Assembly: GCA_003427395.1 (NCBI GenBank)
Contig: BFEA01000631.1
Span: 205,184 to 227,355 of the forward strand
Length of the DNA stretch: 22,172 nucleotides
From: Chara braunii
Taxonomy: Eukaryota > Streptophyta > Charophyceae > Charales > Characeae
Direction of reading: 5' to 3'
A program made the translations under genes and the position numbers. Below are positions 1 to 9,140 of the stretch, in pieces (the first letter of the stretch is position 1; every line of letters starts with the position of its first letter). Under the pieces are notes generated by a model. The model ran no database searches and was not told the DNA's origin. It saw only the letters and a program-made list of their open reading frames with translations.

Positions 1-1
1 A

Positions 2-3000
2 GTGCCCCCATTTGGGTTCAGATTTCGCGAGTGGGAGGCTTTCACCTTTTTCGTTCTTGATTAGTGGGTTTCCAAAAAGGGGTTGTCTAAGGACCTCGTC
101 CTTTTTCTTTGGGCCTGTTGTGTTGTTTGGGAAGATGATTCTCCAGGTGTGTAGGGTACGTTCCCAAAGGGATTTGGTCTGGGGAATGTCGTTGGGGCTC
201 TGATGTAATGTTTGGTCAGATAGTCTCTGTTTTCCTCTTGGAAGTGGCCAGTTTTTGTTGTAAATCCAAAAGAGGCCTGTCATGTTGTAAGGGGATGTAA
301 ATGGTGCTAGTTCTCTGATATGGTTTAGGGTTAGGGGGGTCCAGTTTAGGTTGTGCTGGAGGGTCAGTCTTATAATCCATTTGATTTGTAAGGCTTGTAT
401 TTGGCGGGCTGGGTCTATAAGACCTAAGCCTCCTTTGCTCTTAGGGCTGGTGACTATCTGCAAGGCAACTTTGTGGATAAAGTGTTGATTATCAGGATTA
501 CCTGTCCATAAGAAGGCTGCTGTTTTTTTCCTCAGTTGGCTGTGGAAATCAATGGCTGGGAACCATATGGAGGTAGCATACCACATCATGGCTAGGATTG
601 AGTTGTTAAGAGCCAGTACCCTACCTAGTAAGGAGGTGTATTTGGCTTTCCATGTGTGCATCCTATTAATCATGGAAGATAGGAGTGTCGCTGCTGATAT
701 TTGGTGACATCCCTTGAGGTTAAGGTTGATGCCCAAGAAACGGATTGGTGATTCCAGGTCAGTCCAGTGTAGACCTGCTGGGGAGAGTTAAGTTGGAGGA
801 GGTGTATCTGCGGTCCACCAGCCTATTGTCTTGGTCCAGTTGACTTTCATCTCTGAGGCTAGTTGGAAGGCTTGCATTGCTCTTATTAGGGCTTGAAAGG
901 AGGAATTTGAAGCCCTGATCAGAACTGTGAGGTCATCTGCGAAGAGGAGGGTAGTAGGAAGGTGTAGGAATTGGCCGCGTTCATCCTCGATGTTATCTAT
1001 TCTTTCGATGGATTTATCCTTTCTTAGAAAGGCTGCTATGACTTCCATTACAAAGAGGAAAATCGGTGCTGCTAGTGGGTCCCCTTGTCTTACTGACCTT
1101 GACATTGGGTATGGATTCGAGAGAAAGCCATTGACTTGAACTATCCCTTGTGCATCATTGTAGAGTATTCTCACCCACTTTCTGAAAACAGGGCCTACTC
1201 CCATTCTTTCCATGCTGGCATGGAGAAAGTCCCAGTTGACTTGATCGTATGCTTTTTCAAAGTTGAAGAAGAGGATGGCAGCAGCTATCCGTTTTTGGTT
1301 AATTATTCTTGTTGCTTCGCAGAGGGACATTACGTTGTCTAGTATTAGTCTGCCTGGAATGAATCCTGTCTGATCTAGGTGAAAGCAACCTCATGTGATC
1401 TTGTTTATTCTGGTAGCTAGAAGTTTGGCTATTATCTTATAGGAGACGTTTAGTAATGAAATGGGTCTGTAGTTTTTTATGTCCTCTCTCTCACCCTTTT
1501 TGTANAAGAGTGTCACCACTCCTGTACTCAGGTCTGGGNCTAGTGTTTCTTCCTCCCATGCTCTTGTNAGGAAACTAAGGAGGAGTGGACCTAGGGTGTG
1601 CCAGCCTGCCATCCAGAATTCCTTTGAGANGTCGTCCCTTCCTGGGGCTTTGTTGGGTTTGAGGTCGCTTAGGGCTTGGTGTAATTCTTCTAGTGATATG
1701 GGTTCATCTAGTGCTTGGGCGGTTTCTGTTGAGATGGATTTGTCTAAATGGGTTAAGAATTTNTCTCTTGCTCTATTTGTTGAGTTGTTATCACCTTTAG
1801 GGGTTTTCGTGGTGTAGAGGTCTTTGTAAAAGGTAGTAGCTATGTTGACTAGTTTCGTGGTTTCTGTGTTTAGGTTCCCATTCACATCACGTAGGCATAC
1901 TATTTTGGAGTTTCTGGAATTGGCTTTGATTTTTTGGAAAAAAAANTTGGACATTTTTTCGTTCAGTTCCCAGTCTTTTACTCTGGCTCTTAATTGGAGG
2001 CCATTGAGCTTTAGTTTAGTCCATTCGCTTAATTCTTCCTTGGACTTGGTGAGTAATTCCGCAAAGGATTCTGAGTTTGGGTGATTCTGTAAGTTNCNTT
2101 CCGCTATTTNTATTGTGTTCTTGAGGGTTTCCTCTCTTTCCTTTCTACGCGAGGCTAGCTTCCTAGATNTTTGTGCTGTTTTGGTGNTGATGTTTTGGAT
2201 GATTTGGGGGAGTTTAGTGAGTATGTCTTCATTTGGTTGTAAATGTGCTTGAGTGTTTAGTAGTGATTGGAGCTCGGATTGGAAGGCTTGGCTGGTGAGG
2301 AGGGCGTTATTGAAGCGGTAGAAACTTTTACCTGTGTAGCCCTCCTTAGTGAGTCTGATATCTAGGGATATGGCTTTATGATCTAGCCCCTTGTGGTATG
2401 GGTTGCTGTGAATGAAGCAGTCTTGTATGGCTCCTGATAGTGATTCTGATGTGAGGAAGAAATCTATTCTGGAAAAGGATGTTCGCCCTTGTGAAGTTTT
2501 TCTGATGCAGGAGTATTTCTNACTTTCCGNGTGTAGAAGGCGGTATGGGTCTAGTAAGTTTTTCCTGTTCATGAAGTCATTTAGGTCAACACTGTTAGAT
2601 TGTGATGTGGGATCGAGGGAGTGAGAGATTTTGTCTAGATTGGGGTTCTGAACTGAGTTCCAATCTCCCATGATGATGGTGGGTGTGAGTGTGGGGATGT
2701 GTTGTTCGATCGTGGTTAGAAAAGGGGTTTTGTCTTGTGGAGTGTTCGGTCCGTAAATCCCTATGATGGTCATCTCCTCTTCTTTGAATTTGATGTCTAG
2801 TTTAATCCACCTACCTGTGGTATTGTCTTGGTTAACGTTTTGTATTTTAATTGTTTCGCTGGCTGATGAGTTTTGATGAAGGAGAATAACAATACCTGCT
2901 GAGCCATTTTCTGTAGCTTTGGCCCAGAAGGCCTTTTTAACGTAGGTTAGTTTCCTTGTGATGGCTACTTGTAGATTCATGTGTTCATTACTATCAGTTA

Positions 3001-3262
3001 GGTGTGTTTCTTGGAGGCAAGTCATGTCTGGTGGGTTAGGGCCGAACCAACCTATGGAGTCTGTGAGGTTTCTCCATTTGACTGGGTTGTCCAAGATAGA
3101 GGCCAGACCATTGATGTTCCATGATACACACTTTATTTCTGGTTGTTTTCTGATTTCTTTGAGGATATCGATTTCTGTGGTGGGTTTGAATCTTTTTGCG
3201 TTGGTGTTAGTCCCACTATCAGGCTGGCCGTCTGAGTGCTCTTCTATTATTGCTTGGAACGG
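2..3262 (-). pseudogene. LINE A ORF2: endonuclease/reverse transcriptase, two in-frame stops, C-terminus off window
   Basis: ORF2 polyprotein: the endonuclease nicks the target and the reverse transcriptase copies element RNA there. The frame is open from the TAA at 3263-3265 to base 2 (about 1,087 codons), except TGA at 1391-1393 and TAA at 788-790; homology with LINE B continues through both. Endonuclease motifs are intact: SWNINGL (about 3105-3127), QETHL (about 3010), GDWN (about 2660), RIDFFL and GLDHK (about 2385). RT shows LLYKKGE and NYRPISLL (about 1450-1510), QTGFIPGR (about 1350), FNFEKAYD (about 1260), SVRQGDPL (about 1085) and FADD (about 940). In motif A the usual catalytic Asp of F-x-D is Asn, so RT is probably dead. 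The segment 787-2 aligns with the same part of LINE B (GGLGLIDP, KDEVLRQPLFGN). There is no in-frame ATG before the endonuclease core, so the start is unclear. Confidence 0.88.
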
Positions 3263-3291
3263 TTAGACCTGTTGTGGGACTGTGGATGAGC

Positions 3292-5952
3292 TCAGGTAGT
3301 GGGCTGGGAAGTCTTCTTCCCTATCTCTTCCTTCTCCCTTCTCTTCTCTTCCTTCTTTTCCTTGTCCTTCTTCAGTTTCTCCAGTGCCTCCTCCTCATCT
3401 TTGCCCAACCATTCCCCTCTCATGAAGGCTACAGTGTTGAATGCTATTCTGCCGATTTCGTCCTTCTGACCCGGCAGTGAGTAAGGAATCTCGCAGATCA
3501 TCTCCCAAGATTTCCATGTCAGGCCCTCCCTCAATTGAGCCTGCTGGTCATAGAGAACTAGGACAAGTCTCAGGTCGTTGAAGTGTCTTTCCCCACTGTC
3601 ATCGTCCCAGGACACTTCCAGGCCTTCATTCTCTATCACTTTCATGGCCAGTGGGCGATCGTCTCAGATGTTTGCCCTTGCAAAGGTGGGGCGTTTGTGA
3701 GAGTCCTGTGCTGTGATGATGCCCAATGTGGGCCGGACTGCAATCTGCCATTCCTTCTTGTCTGAATTGTAGCGGAATGGCAAGAATGGGATCGTGGGGG
3801 AGAGGGTACGCGCATCAAGTGTGGCTGCCACTGTCAGATCTTGGGGGCTTTGATCTGCAATTCTGTTGAGGGAGTAAGAGTCTGCTCCCAATTCCATATT
3901 TTGTTCCTGCANATAATTTGTTTGCNTCTCNAGAATGGCGATTTGTCTTNTTTTCTCCTTCTTCAGATTGTTNTTTTGCTTGAGCAGATTCCTTGCCAGG
4001 GAGATCATTTTTGTTTCTTCTGTGGCTTGCTCCTCACTGTTGTTGGTCATGGGCGTCTCATTCTCACTTAGGGCCAAATTGACCGTGTTGTCTCGCAGAT
4101 ATGAGCTGGGCCATTCGATTGGCTTCTCCCTTGATTGTGGGACCGATCCTGTGGTGGCATCTGTGTCCATTGCATCATTGAGCTGATTAGCGTATTGCAG
4201 GGCCAAGAATTCAGAGAAGATGTTCTCTGTTGGCAGCACTTCGAAGCGGTTTGGGGAAGTTGGGAATCCTCCTGCTGCGATTGAGTTCGACTCTTTCTTC
4301 AGGATGCTGATATGTTTGGCATGAGCCAGCCTGATTTCCAAGTCAAGGTCTCTGCGTGCTTTCAGAGATTCAATGTATTCATCCAACCATTCCAGGGTGC
4401 TCTTAGAGTCCTCTTCGGGCATTTCAGTCTGGCTGGTTGCAGCTGGTTTCGTCGGTGGTGCTATGTCCAAGTGCATTTCACTTTCCCTGCTCTCTATTGA
4501 GGTGTTGTTGTCTCTGCTTTTCTTGGTGTCTGGGGCTTTGCCTTTTTATATGGGCTCTTCTTCTTCGTTCCTGCTCTTTCTTTTCGTTGGTCCCGACTCT
4601 TTCTTCTTGCTGTTCTCTGTGTTCTTTGATTCCAATTCAGTTCTGGTCTGAAGGATTTCGAGGTAGGATTTCTCCGCCTCTCTTCCTATGTTGTGCACGC
4701 CACTGAGAATCTGAATTTTGTGCATTGTCTGTTCCAGGCGCTCCGCGTTGCCCAAAGCAACATTCTCATATTTGTGTGTGGACCTGTCGTTCCTGTTACC
4801 TCCTCCGTTTTGCCATCTGCTTCCATGTGGGGGAAAGACATCTGGCTTGCATGTTGGCTCTAGGTCCTCCAGTGTCCATATCCACGCTGGGCTGTCTTTG
4901 AGGTCGTCAAAGACCCAGCCCGCGTAGGCTGGGTCGTTGATGATCCAGATGCCTTTCATTGCATCAGCTTCGATCAACATCGAGGGATGCAATCTTCTGC
5001 CTTCCCCTTTCCTCGTGTTCAGGGGGCAGAGAGGGTCGTTCCCCATGTGTCCCTTGATTCTGCATCTAAAGCACATGGGGTTCGCCTTCGTGGAAATGTA
5101 AATTGTTGTGACCTTCTGATCTGCTATGAAATACCATTTGTCGGGCAGTTCTGGTGGGTTGCTTCCTTTGAGTTCGATGCATGCGATTCTCGAATTGGTG
5201 CTGGGAGCGAGGAAGCTCGGGGCTGATGAGACCCATTCTACCAGAGGGTACTGAGGATAGGAATCTTTCAATCTGTCCTCTACCATTTGGTGTACTTCGT
5301 CAGTCAGGTTGTCAAGCTGGATCCAAAAGTGCTTGTACATCAGCGTCTGTCGATGTCTCGATGTGCCTTGCGTTGCTGCCCGGTTGGGTTTCCATTTGGA
5401 GATGGAGACAACTGATCCTTCGCAGTAGAGAGCCTGTACTGACAAGAGGTAGGCTGCGTAGTCTGGTTCAGCACATAATACTGTGACAACAGTTTTCCCT
5501 CTCTGTTGTAAGGCAATCTTGGGGACCGTGTCCCGCAGGTTCTCCATGTTATGGAGAGCGTCGCGGACCCTTTTCCTTTTCTCAGTGGGCGGCAGTTGTT
5601 TTAGTTTGGCTGGGAAAGAGCACACGACTGCGTGTTTTTCGAAAAATTCGTCTAACACGGGCAAGTGTTCCTTAGGATATACCCAAACTTCGACTTCTGC
5701 TTCTTCATCCTTGCTGATTTTCACAATTTCTTTGGTAATCATTGGTTTGACGCGTGTTTCCTTTATCATGAGGTTGAGGACCTCTTGGCTTGGGTCTTGA
5801 TCATTAGTGCTTCGTGCTCTTTTGGTGCCTGAGGTCGCGCCTGTTGCTGTACCAGAGGCTGGGGTGGAGGTTGCGGCAGAGCCTGTTGCTGCGTCTGAGG
5901 CCGATCCCGAGGTGGATGTTGAAGCCGCTGCTGTGGTGTGAGTTGCTGCCAT
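3292..5952 (-). pseudogene. LINE A ORF1: zinc-knuckle nucleic-acid-binding protein with two in-frame stops
   Basis: ORF1 proteins of L1-type LINEs bind element RNA and form the ribonucleoprotein. The start at 5952 is chosen because ATG has a strong context (CCACC before, G after). Residues 1-50 are Ala/Ser/Thr/Gly-rich low complexity; a DUF4283/RRM-like region (inferred) follows to about residue 280; a knuckle CFRC...H...C with CX2CX4HX6C spacing sits near residue 295 (about 5070); the tail is charged and Lys/Glu-rich. The same frame runs 884 sense codons to TGA at 3292-3294, broken by TAA at 4546-4548 and TGA at 3664-3666. No frameshift is needed to join the three segments, so they are one decayed ORF rather than three genes. 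ORF2 opens about 30 nt downstream in another frame. The C-terminal half (4476 down) has no domain I recognise. Confidence 0.82.
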
Positions 5953-6000
5953 GGTGGATCGTGTAATTAAATCCCGGGCCGCGAGTGGAGAGTCTGGCGG

Positions 6001-6755
6001 AGCTTCGTCTCCCTATTTGAAGAGTGTGGGCTCAGAAACTGAGCAGTGAAAGGAGAGTAGAGCTTTGCCTCCCTGCTTGGGGAGCGTGGGATTAGAGACT
6101 GCGCAATGGGAAAAAGCACAGAGTTTCACCTCCTCACTTGGGGGGCGTTGGATCAAAGGATGGATAGTAGAAGAATGCACATAGCTTTGCCTCCCCACTT
6201 GGGGAGCGTGGGCTTAGAGACTGAGCAGAGGGAAAAACTCAGGGTTTCGCCTCCCCGCTTGGGGGGCGTTGGTTCTGAAGATGGGCAGAGAGAGCTTCGC
6301 CTCCCCACCTGGGGAGCGTAGGGGCAGAAATTGAGCAGTGTCAAAAGGAGAAGAGCTTCGCCTCCCCTCTTGGGGAGCGTGGGATCAGATAATGAGCATT
6401 GGAAAAAAACGTAGCGCTTCGCCTCCCCACTTGGGGAGCGTGAGATCAGACAGTGAGCAGTAGGACACAGCGCTGGGCTTCGCCTCCCCTCCTGGGGAGC
6501 GTGAGATCAGGTACTTGAGCAAGATAATGAGCGTTGGAAAAAAACACTTCGCCTTCCCACTTGGGGAGCGTGAGATCAGTCAGTGAGCAGTAGGACACAG
6601 TAGTGGGCTTCGCCTCCCCTCCTGGGGAACGTGGGATCAGGTACTTGAGCAGTGGCTGAAAAAGCTTAGAGTTTCGCCTCCCCACTTGGGGAGCGTGGGG
6701 TCAGACACTGAGCAAAAAAAAAGACATAGAGCTTCGCCTCCCCACCTGGGGAGCG
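6001..6755 (-). repeat. 13-unit tandem array upstream of LINE A ORF1 (5' UTR monomers)
   Basis: About 13 head-to-tail degenerate units of roughly 52-70 bp (mostly 59-62), beginning near 6001, 6061, 6121, 6183, 6241, 6293, 6353, 6414, 6477, 6546, 6606, 6669 and 6728. Each unit has a core GCTTCGCCTCCCC-N4-GGGGAGCG followed by GTGGGATCAGA and CTGAGCAG, then an A-rich stretch. The core is a hairpin (CTCCCC/GGGGAG around a 4-nt loop). The array ends 48 bp before the ORF1 ATG, the place where mouse L1 carries promoter monomers. A promoter role is inference; the repeats are direct observation. Confidence 0.9.
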
Positions 6756-7159
6756 TGTTAATGAGCCTACGTCTGGGTTGCCGCAGGGCAAATTGAAAGA
6801 CAAAAACAATGCAATTGGGGCCAAAACTGATCTGCGAGAGATATGTGTATACCGATAATTTTGGTAGTACTGCGAAAGACTTAATGTTGTCAATAGCTGT
6901 TGTGTTTAATAAATTGTGTATTAATGATACTGGGTTAAGAAACTATCAGTAATTATTGTGACTTAGGATTTAGGATATTGGGTTTAAAAAACAATCAGTA
7001 ATTATTGCGATTTTTAGGATTAAGGAACTTATTTGCGAGGGTTGAAAGAATCCCTCAAACTGGTCCTGTTACTTGTGTGTGAAAGATAATTTTTCGATTA
7101 CCGTGAAAGATGGGGTCAGAAAGCGCATTAGTAATAATAATCCCTTAATTATCAAAGAG
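6756..7159. other. No gene; AT-rich spacer
   Basis: AT-rich sequence with no convincing reading frame. It holds the short duplication listed at 6926-7022 and leads into the A/T-only block. Confidence 0.6.
6926..7022. repeat. 48-bp tandem duplication
   Basis: Two adjacent copies, 6926-6973 and 6974-7022. Both start GATAYTGGGTTWA, share ATCAGTAATTATTG and end TAGGATTWAG, with a few substitutions. Confidence 0.8.
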
Positions 7160-7277
7160 AAAAAATAATAATAATAATAATAATAATTATAATTATAATA
7201 ATAATAATAATTATTATTATTATAATTAAATAATAATAATAATAATTATAAATTAAAATAAATAAATAAATAAATAG
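7160..7277. repeat. 118-bp A/T-only block, (TAA/ATT)n
   Basis: There is no G or C between 7160 and 7277. It consists of runs of AAT, then ATT, then AAT again, then AAAT units. The AAT and ATT runs are mutually complementary, so the block can form a cruciform. Confidence 0.9.
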
Positions 7278-7339
7278 ATTAAATAACGCTTTTTGCGATT
7301 AAGAATGATATTGCCGCCAAATTGGGCGGGCTAAATGTA

Positions 7340-7760
7340 AATGGGGGTGAAGGGAGGAGGGGGANGTAGAGGGGGGAATGTTGTGTGTNTGGGGGGGGGG
7401 ATGGGTTGGTTTTGGGTTGCGATTTGTNTGCGTAGGGGGGGGAAGGGGNAGCGTAGGAATTTAGACGGGAGTTAAGGTGAGGGGGAGGTGTAGGCTGAGT
7501 GGGCGTAGGGGTGAGGGGAGTAGAAGTGGTTATGTTCGAGGTATGGGTGGAAAGCGGTATAGGGGAAGGGTGTTTAGTGTGTTGGGGTGAGAGAAGGTTT
7601 GATCGATTGGGTTTGGGAAGGGGAAGAGTAGGATCGGTTGGGGAGAAAGGAGGCGTGTTGATGGAATGTGAAGGAGATAGTGTGGAGGTAGAGGTTGGTT
7701 GGGGGGGAGATAATGATACGGGATCGGAGGGGAGGTGGGGGGGGAGAGCGGGTACTGCGG
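7340..7760 (+). other. G-rich, C-poor tract (no gene)
   Basis: The plus strand has many G runs (a G10 run near 7391-7400 and several of 4-7) and very little C; isolated Ns at about 7366, 7389, 7429 and 7450 suggest sequencing difficulty. An open frame at 7499-7807 is a by-product of this composition (Gly/Val/Arg-rich) and is not called. G-quadruplex formation is plausible. Confidence 0.7.
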
Positions 7761-8845
7761 TAAGGATGGGTATTATCGTGACGTGGTTTCGGGGCTTCCG
7801 TGTGTGATCGTGTGCACTTTGTCGTGACAGGTTGCTAGTAGGTGTCTGTCTTTAGTAGCTTTTAGTCTAGGACTGTACGGTTTTGGAGGTCTATAGTATG
7901 CCGTTCGTGAAATAGCTGTTGTCGTGCAGTCGATGGCCCTATTTCCCGTAAAAATCTGTTAACATTGCTCCTCGCGCTGGTCCCTCGTAGTTGCTGGCTT
8001 TCCTTGGGGTAGGTTTAGGAAAGGTCGGCTGCTGTTACCTTTGCTTCTTCGAGGGAGATAGATCGAACCTCGTGTCTCGATTTGGTGCTGCTCTTCGCTG
8101 ATGTTCCTCTGTGCCTTCGTGGTGTCTTCGTGGTGATTCGCCTTCTTAGTTTGTGGGTGGAAATTCCTTCGCCCGTTCTCTTTTGGAAAGTTCGGAAAGT
8201 TCGCTCGATTCTCTTCTCCGTTCTCTCTGCTCTCTCTCTTCTTCTCCTCGCCTCCTCTTTTGGTATTTTCTTATTCTGAACTTAGGTAGCACCTCCCTCC
8301 CGCTCCTCTTTCCTCCTCTAAAAAAATTCTCTTTTTACTAACCCCTCTTCTCGCTTGTGTTCTTCGAAGCTTTGTCTGGTTGTGAAATGTTACGCCCGGA
8401 GGCGTGACGTGATGTAGCTGCCCGTTCCCTCCTTATGCTTGTTTCTTGCTCGCTACTGGTTCGAGATTTGTTTCCTGCTCACTTGACTCACGCGCTCGTA
8501 ATGATTCCTCGGCTGCTGGTGGGTCTGCTTGATGATGACGAGTTGTCGTTTTCCGAACTTGGGTAGAGCTGTTCCTTCATTCCACCCTCGAACAAAGGAA
8601 ATTCGGTGGAGTAGCGCGTTTGTTTTTTCCTTGTTTTAGCTCTCCTCTTCCTCCCTCCTTTTTCCTCTTCTCTTACTCTTACTTCTCCTTCCTCATTTTA
8701 CTGTTTCCTTTGTTACCCTTCGCGGCGCATAGTCCTTTGCCCTCCCAGTATCTTCCCTTGGGCTCCTCCCTTTTTTGCGTGACTTTCTACCTCTCTCCTC
8801 TTTCCCTGTTTGTCGAGTCCTGCCCAGCTATGGAGATCGCTACGC

Positions 8846-8861
8846 CACGCCCGCGGGCGTG
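8846..8861. repeat. Perfect 16-bp GC palindrome
   Basis: CACGCCCGCGGGCGTG is its own reverse complement. A weaker relative, ACGCCCGGAGGCGT, lies near 8392. No function can be assigned. Confidence 0.8.
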
Positions 8862-9103
8862 CCGTGAGGGCTCCTGTTTCCCGCCCTAATTCTAATAGAG
8901 TTGGAAGAGTCGCGCGCGACGCGCGTTTCACTTTCGGGTAGTGGGCTCTGCTGTGCGCGAGGCTGCGGCGCGAAATAGCGCAGGCGATAGCGCTAACCGA
9001 GTGGCGCTAGCGCGAAACAAAAAAAATTCGTGCATGGATTGGAGTCCCCAGGATTGTAACATTTCTATTGAAAAAAAATATATGAAAAAAAAGAAAGAAC
9101 GAT

Positions 9104-9140
9104 TCTTTACGTTTGCGTTCATTATGTTTCAATGATGCAG
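9104..9140 (+). promoter_or_regulatory. 3' splice acceptor of the histidine-kinase exon
   Basis: A T-rich stretch ends in ATGATGCAG at 9140, immediately before GAC ACT GGT, the first codon of the conserved DTGPGI box. This supports exon entry here rather than translation from the ATG at 9132. Confidence 0.75.

Larger units (their letters stand above)
1..6755 (-). mobile_element. LINE A, L1-type non-LTR retrotransposon, 3' end cut by window edge
   Basis: A non-LTR retrotransposon read right to left: tandem 5' array (6755-6001), ORF1 with a zinc knuckle (5952-3292), then ORF2 with apurinic endonuclease and reverse transcriptase (3262 to the left edge). The zf-RVT domain, 3' UTR and poly-A tail would lie left of base 1. 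The order matches plant L1-clade LINEs. Frame is kept across about 1,970 codons, with only four internal stops, so it looks younger or better preserved than LINE B. Isolated N bases are scattered in it, as expected where nearly identical copies confuse an assembly. It lies antisense to the histidine-kinase exon at 9141. The 5' limit is set by the last array unit and could be a little further right. Confidence 0.9.
7761..9140. other. No recognised gene; probable intron sequence with pyrimidine-rich tract 8086-8830
   Basis: No conserved domain is seen. 8086-8830 is strongly C/T-rich on the plus strand (for example around 8200-8260 and 8640-8800), the mirror image of the purine-rich tract before it. 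8900-9020 is rich in GCGC/CGCG words. If the histidine-kinase gene starts left of the window, this is intron; its upstream exons (H and N boxes) are not found here. Confidence 0.5.

Noticed and set aside
1136-1817. Plus-strand open frames over LINE A
   Set aside because: They are antisense shadows of conserved RT and endonuclease coding sequence.
788-4548. Reassigned stop codons (alternative genetic code) in LINE A
   Set aside because: All of TAA, TGA and (in LINE B) TAG occur internally, and the kinase exon contains none, so ordinary decay is simpler.
6001-6755. CRISPR-like array with hairpin repeats and spacers
   Set aside because: The stretches between hairpins are themselves related (GATCAGA, TGAGCAG), there are no cas genes, and the setting is eukaryotic and attached to a LINE ORF1.
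7499-7807. 102-codon Gly/Val-rich frame
   Set aside because: It comes from a C-poor, G-rich tract with few chances of a stop; no domain or coding signal.
8620-8889. Ser/Pro/Phe-rich frame
   Set aside because: A product of the C/T-rich strand.
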